DNA of 64,000 nucleotides from Chloroflexota bacterium (GTDB taxonomy: Bacteria; Chloroflexota; Anaerolineae; UBA7937; B3-Chlor): assembly GCA_030603665.1 (NCBI GenBank), contig JAUVXJ010000005.1, positions 161,116 through 225,115 of the forward strand. Reading direction: 5' to 3'. The position numbers were made by a program, and so were the translations under genes. The notes beneath the pieces are model-generated. The model made no database searches and was not told the origin of the DNA. It saw nothing but the letters and a program-made list of their open reading frames with translations. Shown here in pieces: positions 27,087 through 35,529 of this stretch (within the stretch, counting starts at the first letter, position 1; the number at the start of each line of letters is the position of its first letter).

Positions 27087-28220
27087 TCAGGCCTTCATAA
27101 GCTCCTCGATAGGCACGTAGTCGATGTCGAATCCGAAGTAGCGCGGGCCGGATGCATGGTCGAGGCCAAACTGGGTGCGGAACACTTCTAGACCCTTCAC
27201 CCCTACCGCAACTACCTCATCGCCCTCTTTGATATCTGTGTTGGTGATCCCCTCGCCGCTCTCCTTGCGCGCCAGAACGACAATGTCGGGGCTGCAAATC
27301 CATGGCTCTCCGTTCAGCCAGGAGACGTGATTCTCGTTCTTGAACCACACGTCCAGCGTCTGCCCGTGGTAGTCGCCTGTGCCCTTGACGTGATTGGTCC
27401 CGAACATGTAGCCATCCCGATCTTCCCACTCCTTGCCGGAAACAACACCCTCGAAGAGGCGCCAGCCTTGGGTGACCTCCACTGCGGCATCGATGGGGTC
27501 AGCACCCTTCTCTCTCGCTTCGCGGATCGCTCGCCCGAGAGCAAGGGACTTCGTCAACGTCCCGTGGACGAGCACCTCCTTCATTTCAGGGGCGGGCAAG
27601 GGGGTGCCGGCTTGCGTGGTGCTCCCGTAGGCCGCAACCGCCAGCAGTTTGCCTACGCGTTCCAGCATGTAGGAGTCGACCGTGTACTTGATGATCACGA
27701 TGTTGCCCCATTGGTCGACGCTAGCGACGGGCCAACTATCTTTGCCATAGATGAAGGGCGTGCCTTGCAGCTCTTCGGGGACGGCTCGGCCAGCGTAGTC
27801 GCCGTCAACCACAGGGATACCCATTCGCGCGCCGGTCACCAGCGGTGCAGCTGAGTTCCCTCCCCCTAACTCGGCACACACCAGGCAGCCAATGGGTTGG
27901 CCCAGGTAGTTGCCCAGCTCCCTGATGGCCTCCTCCATAGAGGTGTCGCCCAGCTTGTTCTCAAGGCCTCGCCGCTCGATCTCGTCCAGCGTTTCCTGGG
28001 TGAGAGGGGCGATAGATCCCATCCCGTAGGGCGTGACCGTCCATACGTCGTCTGGTATGTCGTCGGCATCCACCCACTCGATGGTCAACCCCTCATCCAG
28101 AGCTGACCTCAGCATTCTCTCACCCCACTCAGGTTTGCCCCCTCCTCCGGTTCCCATGAATACACACCCTCGTACGAAATCCTCGCATTCCTGCCAAGTC
28201 TTCAACTGAACGCTGCCCAT
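27087..28220 (-). CDS. DUF917 / S-methyl-thiohydantoin desulfurase family protein (copy 2)
   Basis: 377 residues starting MGSVQLKTWQECEDF, with VFMGTGGGGKPEWG, PVVDGDYAGRAVPEE, LFEGVVSGKEWEDRDGYMFG and YFGFDIDYVPIEELM. It is close to copy 3 (28662) and also to copy 1 (13474). The ATG at 28220 has AAGGAGG 7 nt upstream and matches the paralogues; an earlier start adds 6 residues. Product of the family: ring desulfuration of thiohydantoin-type substrates. The three racemase genes follow downstream on the same strand. Confidence 0.88.
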   Translation of the reverse strand: MGSVQLKTWQECEDFVRGCVFMGTGGGGKPEWGERMLRSALDEGLTIEWVDADDIPDDVWTVTPYGMGSIAPLTQETLDEIERRGLENKLGDTSMEEAIRELGNYLGQPIGCLVCAELGGGNSAAPLVTGARMGIPVVDGDYAGRAVPEELQGTPFIYGKDSWPVASVDQWGNIVIIKYTVDSYMLERVGKLLAVAAYGSTTQAGTPLPAPEMKEVLVHGTLTKSLALGRAIREAREKGADPIDAAVEVTQGWRLFEGVVSGKEWEDRDGYMFGTNHVKGTGDYHGQTLDVWFKNENHVSWLNGEPWICSPDIVVLARKESGEGITNTDIKEGDEVVAVGVKGLEVFRTQFGLDHASGPRYFGFDIDYVPIEELMKA

Positions 28221-28661
28221 TTCACCCTCCTTAGACAATATCGTCGGCTTGTGGATGCCCCATAGACGAAAGGGCCCCTCAGCCTCTCACGCATAGCTCA
28301 ACACGGCCTCTGCCACCGGATCAGCCCCCTTTTCGCGGGCCTGCCGGATCTTCTTTCCCAGCTGTGAGGCCCTGCTGAACGTCCCTCCGGCTATCAGTCC
28401 CTTGGCGTCCTTCACCTGCTGCATGGGTGCGCGCTGTTGAAGAAGAGAACGTGTCGACAGCGCGGTCCCCTGCAGAAATGGATGTTACTCTCGTCCCACA
28501 CCGGGCAGTTGGCGCACCTCCATCCGGTCGCCACGAAGCTGCGGCCGTCCGGCCTCTACTTCAAGGCCGACAACCATATGGTCCCTACCCCGGGCAGGCG
28601 ACCTACGACGTCCGCCACGTTCCGCATGGGGACATGCGCGATGTCGCACCTGCGTCACTCC
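28221..28661. other. Spacer holding a DUF917 fragment
   Basis: This 441-bp stretch between copies 2 and 3 contains the fragment at 28287-28424. The rest (28425-28661) has no recognisable reading frame and is probably further decayed sequence of the same lost copy. Confidence 0.5.
28287..28424 (-). pseudogene. Fragment of a sixth DUF917 gene
   Basis: The frame reads VKDAKGLIAGGTFSRAS and IRQAREKGADPVAEAV, then stops. This matches the internal region of copies 4 and 5 (ARELLAAGTLSKAL and IREAREKGSDPVAEAV), not the closest neighbours. About 45 codons survive, with no start or flanking domain. The site points to a former larger DUF917 array. Confidence 0.82.
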
Positions 28662-29792
28662 CTACCCCATCAACTCCTCAATGGGCACGTAGTCGATATC
28701 GAAGCCGAAGTAGCGCGGTCCGGACGCTCGGTCCAGGCCAAACTCAGTGCGGAAGACTTCCAGCCCCTTGATACCTACCGCCACGACCTCGTCGCCTTCC
28801 TTGATCTCTGTGTTAGTGATCCCCTCGCCGCTCTCGTTGCGCGCCAGGATGACGAGGTCGGGGCTGCAAATCCACGGCTTCCCGTTCAGCCACGAGACGT
28901 GGTTCTCATTCTTGAACCAAACGTCCAGCGTTTGCCCTTCGTAGTCTCCGGTGCCCTTGACGTGGTTGGTGCCAAACATGTATCCATCTCGGTCCTCCCA
29001 CTCCTTGCCGGAAACCACACCCTCAAACAGGCGCCACCCGCCAGTGATCTCCGCCGCGGCGTCAATTGGATCGGCGCCCTTCTCACGTGCCTCACGGATC
29101 GCTCGTCCGAGAGCCAGGCTCTTGGTCAAGGTGCCGTGAACGAGTATCTCTTTCATCTCCGAGGCGGGGAGCGGTGTACAGGCCTGAGTGGTGCTTCCGA
29201 AGGCGGCCACTGCCAGCATCTTGCCCAGTCGCTCCAACATGTAGGAATCCACCGTGTACTTGATGATCGCGACGTTGCCCCACCGGTCAACATTGGCCAC
29301 CGGCCAGGCGTTCTTTCCATGAATGAAAGTCGTGGCCTGCATCTCTTCCGGCACCGCCCGGCCCGCGTAGTCTCCGTCAACTACCGCGATCCCCATTCGT
29401 GCCCCGGTGACCAGTGGTGCTGCTGAGTTCCCCCCTCCCAACTCACAACACACCAGACACCCAATCGGATGGCCCAGGTAGTTGCCCAACTCCTTAATGG
29501 CTTCTGCCATCGAGGTGTCGCCCAGCTTGTCCTCTAGACCCATCTTCTCGATCGTGTCCAGTGTCTCCTGGGTGACGGGGGCGATAGATCCCATCCCGTA
29601 CGGCGTCGCTGTCCAAACGTCATCCGGTATGTCGTCCGCATCGACCCATCCGGGAGTCAGTCCCTCTTCCAGGGCCGACCTGAGCATTCTCCTACCCTTT
29701 TCGGGGTCGCCGCCGCCGCCGGTTCCCATGAATACACAGCCTCGTATGAAATCCTCGCAGTCCTGCCACGTCCTCAACTGAACGCTGCCCAT
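28662..29792 (-). CDS. DUF917 / S-methyl-thiohydantoin desulfurase family protein (copy 3)
   Basis: 376 residues beginning MGSVQLRTWQDCEDF, with FMGTGGGGDPEKG, WVDADDIPDDVW, PLVTGARMGIAVVDGDYAG, NENHVSWLNGKPW and the DIDYVPIEELMG end. Very similar to copy 2, indicating tandem duplication. ATG 29792 is preceded by GGGAGGG. The long antisense frame opposite it is a shadow. Confidence 0.88.
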   Translation of the reverse strand: MGSVQLRTWQDCEDFIRGCVFMGTGGGGDPEKGRRMLRSALEEGLTPGWVDADDIPDDVWTATPYGMGSIAPVTQETLDTIEKMGLEDKLGDTSMAEAIKELGNYLGHPIGCLVCCELGGGNSAAPLVTGARMGIAVVDGDYAGRAVPEEMQATTFIHGKNAWPVANVDRWGNVAIIKYTVDSYMLERLGKMLAVAAFGSTTQACTPLPASEMKEILVHGTLTKSLALGRAIREAREKGADPIDAAAEITGGWRLFEGVVSGKEWEDRDGYMFGTNHVKGTGDYEGQTLDVWFKNENHVSWLNGKPWICSPDLVILARNESGEGITNTEIKEGDEVVAVGIKGLEVFRTEFGLDRASGPRYFGFDIDYVPIEELMG

Positions 29793-29983
29793 TTCACCCT
29801 CCCAAGGTTATGTTAACTGTTTCTGCGCTCGTCAGACAGCGAAAGACCCCTAGTCCTCCCTGACACGCCTGATACTCGTGTTCACTGAGAATCACGTCAC
29901 CCCACAATCTGGATTCCCTTGAGGTTTGCCGAAGCTCGCCACCGCGTGTGTGTTGCGTCCCACTGCCACAGTCGCGAGACCCT

Positions 29984-31135
29984 TCAGCGGCCAAGCTCCG
30001 TGAGCTTCTCCTCGATGGGCACGTAGTCTAGGTCGAATCCGAAATGCCTCGGACCAAACACCTCGAGCCCCTCAACAGTCCGGAACCCCTCCCAGGCTTT
30101 GCTTCCCACGACTGCGACCTGGTCCCCCACGGAGAAATCGAAGCTCAGAGCGGGCTCGCCCGTCGTCAGGTCCACCATCACCATCGAGTCGGGGCTGGTA
30201 ACGAAAGGCTCGTCATCGAGCCAGCTCATATGGTACTCGTTCTTGTACCAGATGCGAAACTCGTGCCCCTCATACCTTCCTAGTCCCTTCAGTGTGTGAG
30301 TCCCGACACCGAAGGCATACGATTGTTCATCCGCTATCTCAGAGTCTGTGATTTCACCCTCGAACAGCAGCCAGCCGTCTACGGTCTTCACGGCCTCTGC
30401 TACCGGGTCGGAGCCCTTCTCGCGAGCCTCTCGAATCACCTGCCCCACGCGGAGAGCCTTGCTCAGCGTTCCTGCGGCCAGCAATTCTCTGGCTTGATTC
30501 ATCGGGAAAAGATCCCAGCACGCTCCGACCGCGCCGTAGGAGGCAAGCGTCATCATCCTCCCGATGCGATCAGCCATGGCCAGGCTGACGGTGTCCTTGA
30601 CGATTATCACATCACCCCATCGTGTCACCAGGGCCATGGGGCAGAACGGCAAGCCACGAAACTCTGGTATGCCCTGGTCCACCTCGGGGACAGCCCGCCC
30701 CCCAGCGTAGTCGCCATCCACCACGGGCACACCAAGCTCCAGACCCGCTGCGATCGCTACGGCCACGGCGAAGGCTCCAGTTTCCCCAGCCACAATGGCC
30801 TCCACCTTCGCTCCCTCTGAGTCCTGCAACGCCCGAACGGCGGCGACCGTGGCCCCTAGTTCGTCATACTTGTCCTCGAAGCAGCCCAGCGCGGCCAACT
30901 CCTCCGCCGTGCCACCCTGGTCATGCCTTCCCCCTATGCCGCAGGTCATGACCGACCACGCCTCATCGGGGAGACTATTCGCGTCCACCCACCCGACCTC
31001 ACGACCTGCCTGCAACTCGTCGAGGAGTATTTCCAGGGCCATTCTAGGGTCCCCGCCTCCACCGGTCGCTCCGAAGCAAAGGCCGCGAACGAAATCCTCA
31101 CACTCCTGTTGCGTTCGCAATACCACTTTGTCCAT
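29984..31135 (-). CDS. DUF917 / S-methyl-thiohydantoin desulfurase family protein (copy 4)
   Basis: 383 residues of a second DUF917 subtype: CEDFVRGLCFGATGGGGDPRM, VVDGDYAGGRAVPE (one extra Gly), GWLLFEGEI, YKNEYHMSWLDDEPF and FGFDLDYVPIEEKL. It is closest to copy 5, less so to copies 1-3. The ATG at 31135 has a GGGGG ribosome site 6 nt upstream. An M29-like peptidase gene lies just upstream. The two subtypes side by side suggest different substrates or a complex. Confidence 0.86.
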   Translation of the reverse strand: MDKVVLRTQQECEDFVRGLCFGATGGGGDPRMALEILLDELQAGREVGWVDANSLPDEAWSVMTCGIGGRHDQGGTAEELAALGCFEDKYDELGATVAAVRALQDSEGAKVEAIVAGETGAFAVAVAIAAGLELGVPVVDGDYAGGRAVPEVDQGIPEFRGLPFCPMALVTRWGDVIIVKDTVSLAMADRIGRMMTLASYGAVGACWDLFPMNQARELLAAGTLSKALRVGQVIREAREKGSDPVAEAVKTVDGWLLFEGEITDSEIADEQSYAFGVGTHTLKGLGRYEGHEFRIWYKNEYHMSWLDDEPFVTSPDSMVMVDLTTGEPALSFDFSVGDQVAVVGSKAWEGFRTVEGLEVFGPRHFGFDLDYVPIEEKLTELGR

Positions 31136-31235
31136 ACCAACCCCCATTGGCATCTTGCAGATTCTTGTGCATTCTGGACGGCGACACGACCGCCTTCACT
31201 GGCTTCTACGACGGGTGCCCTGCCGTGGCGCTACT

Positions 31236-32342
31236 CTAATCAGCGCCCTCGAACACAGTGTACTCGCCGTCTTCCATTATGGGTGCAGTCGTCCCATCCT
31301 CATACTCAAACACAAGACGCGCGATCTCGATGGGACCCCCCTTGGCATACACGATGTCTTGGTGGATCACATGGCTGGGATCGGCGAACTCGGCAACACC
31401 AACCGTTCCACCGAGATGGTCACTACGGCCATAGGCCCAGTGCATGCCCAGAACCTTCTCATCCTCCAATACCTCCCCGGAGACGACAGCCCTATCGTTA
31501 CATCCTAGCCCCAATTCAGCGAGGTTACGGCGCGCCTCATCTACCGCGAAGTAGTCCCGAGCATCAGACGCGTTCGGCCCGCTCCCGATGAGTTCTACGA
31601 TCCGGTTCTCCTGCACCTGGAACACGACCAGCTCATCGTCATACACGACGGGGATCGCACCCTCGGTCCTGCTCGGCTGCCCCTCCAACTCTCCCTCGTA
31701 TGGAGCGATACATGTTTCGCCGCTGGGCAGGTTGATGATGCGTATCCCCTCCCTACCAGCATGGGCCTGCCCGTCATCCGCATCAGCCTTCCGATGTCGC
31801 AAGTCAAAGTACAGCCGATGGCCAGTCGAGAATTCCACTCTCGCGCCCACCACCGGCTCAAGCAGGTCGGACAGGATTCGGCACTTGCGCGCCACCTCGG
31901 AGTAGTCCGCCGCAAGCGCCGTTCTCTCCATGCTTCGCGTGACCCCTGGCATGGTGGCACCCCGAAGGGTGGCCACTTTCTCACTGATCTCGATCAGAGG
32001 CGCCGTAGGCGAGTACTCCGTCATCGCAACGACGATGTTGGTGTCGGCCAGGACCTCCTCCAACTGGACTGTCCGACCGTCCATCTCGCCCTCCTCCGGC
32101 AGCGGCCCATTGTGAGCCCCCAACGCTGGATAGTTCAGGAGAGGAAGCACGGTGAACCCGATTTGACTGCCAAGAGCACGGAAGGCCACGTGCCAATCGG
32201 CGGCCATCTGTCGCCGGTCTGCCCACTTCTCGCTATCGGCCAACTCACCGTGCGGCAAGTCGGTCATTACCAGGACACGCTCCCCCGATTGGGGCGCGAA
32301 CACGTCAAGAAACAGCTTCTCCAGGTCCAAGTCGCCGCCCAT
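31236..32342 (-). CDS. M29-like metallopeptidase/hydrolase (leucyl aminopeptidase AmpS fold)
   Basis: 368 residues with the C-terminal metal site pattern of M29 peptidases: NLAELGLGCN, VLEDEKVLGMHWAYG and HVIHQDIVY, giving Glu, Glu, His, His and Asp ligands in order. The fold is shared with aminopeptidase AmpS and with 2,5-dihydroxypyridine dioxygenase, so a ring-opening oxygenase or amidohydrolase role is also possible. The ATG at 32342 has AGGGGG upstream; an earlier start adds 7 residues. It is flanked by DUF917 copies 4 and 5, so it may hydrolyse their substrate or product. Confidence 0.82.
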   Translation of the reverse strand: MGGDLDLEKLFLDVFAPQSGERVLVMTDLPHGELADSEKWADRRQMAADWHVAFRALGSQIGFTVLPLLNYPALGAHNGPLPEEGEMDGRTVQLEEVLADTNIVVAMTEYSPTAPLIEISEKVATLRGATMPGVTRSMERTALAADYSEVARKCRILSDLLEPVVGARVEFSTGHRLYFDLRHRKADADDGQAHAGREGIRIINLPSGETCIAPYEGELEGQPSRTEGAIPVVYDDELVVFQVQENRIVELIGSGPNASDARDYFAVDEARRNLAELGLGCNDRAVVSGEVLEDEKVLGMHWAYGRSDHLGGTVGVAEFADPSHVIHQDIVYAKGGPIEIARLVFEYEDGTTAPIMEDGEYTVFEGAD

Positions 32343-32378
32343 GTCTATTCCCCCTGCTCGCACCTACGTTTGCTGAGC

Positions 32379-33530
32379 TCAAAGACCGAACTGCTTCACC
32401 CTTTGCTCGATGGGCACGTAGTCGACGTCAAGGCCAAAATGACGCGGCCCTAACACCTCGACGCCCTCCGCCGTGCGGTGGATCGGGTGGCCTTTGCGTC
32501 CGATGACAGCCACCTGATCGCCCACCGAGAAGTCGAAACTGAGCGCCGGCTCAGCCGTCTCCAAGTTCACCACGGCCATCGAGTCCGGGCTGGTCACGAA
32601 AGGTCTGCCATCTAGCCAGCTCAGATGATACTCGTTCTTGTACCAAATCCTGAACGTATGCTCCTCGCTGTTTCGCAGACCCCTCAAGTGATAGGTTCCA
32701 ACCCCGAAGGCGTATGACTGCTCATCTTCTATCTCCGCCTCGGAGATCTCTCCCTCGAAGAGCAGCCAACCGTCAACCGCTTTCACCGCCTCAGCTACAG
32801 GGTCCATTCCCTTCTCGCGAGCCTCACGGATCACCCGGCCCACGCGAAGGGCCTCGGTCAAGGTGCCTGCAGCCAGTACTTGCTTGACCTCGCTGATCTG
32901 CATCAAGTAGCACGAGCAACCGATTTCGCCATACGATGCGAGGTTGATCATACGGCCGATGCGATCAGCCATCGCAGTACTTACGGTATCTTTCAGTATG
33001 AGAACATCGCCCCAGCGGGTTACGAAGGATATGGGACAAACGGGAACCCCACGGATCTCCGGTATCGTTTGCGGGACCTCGGGAATGGCCCTCCCACCGG
33101 CGTAGTCCCCATCGATCACAGGGAGGCCGAGCTCCAGTGCCGCCACCATGGGCACCGGGACGTTGTCGGCTCCCACCTCAACTGGGACGACTGCCTCCAG
33201 TCTCACCCCTGCCGAGTCCTGCAAGGCCTCGATGGCGGTGACCAGCATACCCAGGTAGTCGTACTTCTCCTCGCTGCACCCTAGTTCCTTCAACTCCTCA
33301 TATGTTCCTCCCTCCGCAGGTCTGCCCCCCATGCCCGCTACGACAACTGTCCAGGCATTTTCCGGCAGGCTGGTTGCATCCACCCACTCGATGCTGCGCC
33401 CCGCTGCCAACTGATCCAGAAGCGCCTTCAGGCCCACTTCGGGGCTTCCACCTCCCCCGGTTGCCATGAAGCACAGGCCGCGCACAAAATCCTCGCATTC
33501 CTGCTGAGTCTTCAAGACCACGTTACCCAT
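32379..33530 (-). CDS. DUF917 / S-methyl-thiohydantoin desulfurase family protein (copy 5)
   Basis: 383 residues, same subtype as copy 4: CEDFVRGLCFMATGGGGSPEVG, VIDGDYAGGRAIPE, GWLLFEGEISE, YKNEYHLSWLDGRPF and FGLDVDYVPIEQRV. The ATG at 33530 has GGAGGT 6 nt upstream. It is the first gene of the long reverse-strand run reaching 21709, so its promoter should lie in 33531-34105. Confidence 0.88.
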   Translation of the reverse strand: MGNVVLKTQQECEDFVRGLCFMATGGGGSPEVGLKALLDQLAAGRSIEWVDATSLPENAWTVVVAGMGGRPAEGGTYEELKELGCSEEKYDYLGMLVTAIEALQDSAGVRLEAVVPVEVGADNVPVPMVAALELGLPVIDGDYAGGRAIPEVPQTIPEIRGVPVCPISFVTRWGDVLILKDTVSTAMADRIGRMINLASYGEIGCSCYLMQISEVKQVLAAGTLTEALRVGRVIREAREKGMDPVAEAVKAVDGWLLFEGEISEAEIEDEQSYAFGVGTYHLRGLRNSEEHTFRIWYKNEYHLSWLDGRPFVTSPDSMAVVNLETAEPALSFDFSVGDQVAVIGRKGHPIHRTAEGVEVLGPRHFGLDVDYVPIEQRVKQFGL

Positions 33531-34105
33531 TTCGACCTCCATTAACTGCTATCGGCATCTGGACGCCTCAGGAGATGAATGATCGCGCACAGCACCACAA
33601 TACCAAGGGACTAGGAAGCTGTTGAAGGGCACTGACAGCCTTGTCCAGTTCCGCTGCATCGCCCCACAGACGAGTGAACGGCCTATGCACCGTGACAATC
33701 GGAACGGAGATCCTAGCGTCCAGCCCTCCAGGATGCCTCTCCAAAGTACCCTGGGAACCCCCACCTGCGCCCTCATCATAGGGCCGATAATTCCCTGAGA
33801 AACAAACGACGACAGGTGATGGCGACCACTTGGAGAACCGGACTGCGGCCGCAAGAAGCATCGCTGCGTCTCTCTGAGCCCCCACGTCCGGCCGAATCTG
33901 TCCGGCCGTACGAGCCTTCGTACTGCTCTGCTGGGCCCCTGGAACTCTGCCGCATTGCTGGGGTACGGCCCGTCCGACCATAATGCAGTATACCGAAACT
34001 CGCACCAAGAATATACCACCAATGGCTTAGGTGTTGCCAACGTGCGCGGCGGCTCGTGGGTCACGGCAGCGGTCCCCATAGAGAGAGGAGCCCCGAGTTC
34101 AGGCG
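33531..34105. other. Divergent regulatory spacer between DUF917 run and dehalogenase-like gene
   Basis: About 575 bp. A reverse-strand frame of 146 codons (33568-34008) includes VVVCFSGNYRPYDEG and VHRPFTRLWGDAAELDKAV and looks partly protein-like, but it matches no family I know and may be decayed. The motif at 33985-34000 is shared with the GntR upstream region. The promoter for the forward genes is at 34106. Confidence 0.5.
33985..34000. promoter_or_regulatory. GTATACCGAA motif, possible regulator site or reverse promoter -10
   Basis: GCAGTATACCGAAACT. A near-copy, GCCGTATACCGAACCT, lies upstream of the GntR gene at 40754-40769 (14 of 16 identical). The central GTATAC is palindromic, as in FCD-type GntR operators, and it could also be a reverse-strand -10 (TATACT). 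Confidence 0.4.
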
Positions 34106-34134
34106 TTGACATTCGTCTGCGGCAAGAGTACACT
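34106..34134 (+). promoter_or_regulatory. Promoter of the dehalogenase-like operon
   Basis: TTGACA, 17 nt, TACACT. The predicted RNA start lies about 12 nt before the ATG at 34153, with GGAG between, which supports that start over a longer upstream frame. Confidence 0.75.
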
Positions 34135-34152
34135 CCGACCTTGGAGATCCTT

Positions 34153-35367
34153 ATGGCGCATGAGGTGGAACGGCCCACCTACGAAATCGTGGGCCCCATA
34201 CAGCGATACGACGAGCGGGACAACGTCTTCGCACGTGAGGCGCTGCTACCAGGGAGTCCCGAGGAGAGGGAGTATCACTCGCGGCATCCGAAGCTGGCAA
34301 AGATCGACCGTCGCCTGGCCGACCACTTCTTCGAAGGCGCGCAGAAGAGCACGGGAGAAGAACAGCAGGCACCGAGCGACGCGCTGCCGGCGAGCACCTT
34401 TCGTGCAGTCTCCTCTCTCGCGCTGCCCGATGCCGTGGATGGTCCTGTCTCCCCGCGAAAAGTACGAGTGGCCCCCGTTGAGATGGCTCGCAACATCAAG
34501 TCCCTCGCCAGATCTCTCGGAGCAGTCCAGGTGCGCATTGGCCCCCTCAATCCAGCATGGATCTACACCAATCGAGGTGTGTGGCCCTTCTTCGATGACT
34601 ACCGAGCCAATCCCCCTGCTTTCGACGGCGTGCCGCAGGGGTATCAGGGTCTGAACTATGGGGATCCCATCGAGATCGATCACCGTTTTGCCATCAGCAT
34701 GGCCTTTCCCCAGAATCCGCGACTGATCGCCACCAGCCCCTCCAAGACTAGCAGTTTCGAGATTGGGCGCGTATATGCGGCGAGCGCCTTGGCCTCGGTG
34801 GAACTGGGGAACTACATCCGGGCCCTCGGTTATCCAGCCCGCGCTCACCATCTGCGGAACTATGGCGTGCTGCTCGTACCCGTGGCCGTGGACTCTGGTC
34901 TGGGGGAACTCGGTCGCTGCGGCTACCTGATGAGCAAGGAACTAGGGGCCAACTTCCGACTGGCCTGTGTGACCACCGATCTTCCGCTGGCAACGGAGAA
35001 GCCGGTAGACCTGGGCGTGCAAGACTTCTGCGAGAAGTGTCTTAAATGCGCGAAGAACTGCCCTTCCGCAGCCATCCCCACGCGGGGCAAGGTGGTGGTG
35101 AGGGGCGTGAGGAGATGGCAGATAGACGCGGAGAAGTGCTTGCTCTACTGGGGTAGCCAGCGAGCGGCCTGCGCCATTTGCCAGGTAGTCTGTCCATGGA
35201 GCAAGCCGCCCACCCTGTTTCACAGATCGATCGCTGAGCTCGCCGTTCGTTTCCCAGCGGCCAGGCGACTGCTGATCCAGGCAGATGACTGGGTATATGG
35301 TGCCGGTTACAAACGAGCCTCAGTCCCCGACTGGGCAGGGAGTCGGGAGTCCATGGCCGAGTCGTGA
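34153..35367 (+). CDS. Reductive-dehalogenase-like corrinoid iron-sulfur protein, no Tat signal
   Basis: 404 residues with GRVYAASALASVELGNYIRALGYPARAHH and GLGELGRCGYLMSKELG in the cobamide domain, and two ferredoxin-type cluster motifs, CEKCLKCAKNCPSAAIP and CAICQVVCPW, near the C-terminus (first Cys of the second motif further upstream in AEKCLLYWG). This domain order matches RdhA reductive dehalogenases and related QueG-like proteins. There is no twin-arginine signal peptide and no RdhB anchor gene, so it is likely cytosolic and may act on another substrate such as a thioether or methoxy group. The ATG follows a strong promoter by about 19 nt. Confidence 0.85.
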   Translation: MAHEVERPTYEIVGPIQRYDERDNVFAREALLPGSPEEREYHSRHPKLAKIDRRLADHFFEGAQKSTGEEQQAPSDALPASTFRAVSSLALPDAVDGPVSPRKVRVAPVEMARNIKSLARSLGAVQVRIGPLNPAWIYTNRGVWPFFDDYRANPPAFDGVPQGYQGLNYGDPIEIDHRFAISMAFPQNPRLIATSPSKTSSFEIGRVYAASALASVELGNYIRALGYPARAHHLRNYGVLLVPVAVDSGLGELGRCGYLMSKELGANFRLACVTTDLPLATEKPVDLGVQDFCEKCLKCAKNCPSAAIPTRGKVVVRGVRRWQIDAEKCLLYWGSQRAACAICQVVCPWSKPPTLFHRSIAELAVRFPAARRLLIQADDWVYGAGYKRASVPDWAGSRESMAES

Positions 35368-35529
35368 CACTGCCTGCTCGCAAAGGAAAGATCACCAGGA
35401 GCGCGCGTGGACAACCGAAGGGCGAAACCTGCAAACCACGCGGCACAGTCTTAGTGAGAGGACCACAGACCCCGGGATGAGGCCCGGTGTCTGAGCAAAA
35501 AGACAGTCAGCTAGGTAAGGAGGTCTGAG

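Noticed and set aside
28437..29426. 329-codon forward open frame opposite DUF917 copy 3
   Set aside because: The opposite strand encodes a clearly conserved DUF917 protein with a ribosome site; the forward frame has no recognisable motif and comes from high-GC antisense bias.
33568..34008. 146-codon reverse frame in the divergent spacer
   Set aside because: It has some protein-like stretches but no family motif, no ribosome site I trust, and overlaps the likely regulatory region. Kept only as a note.
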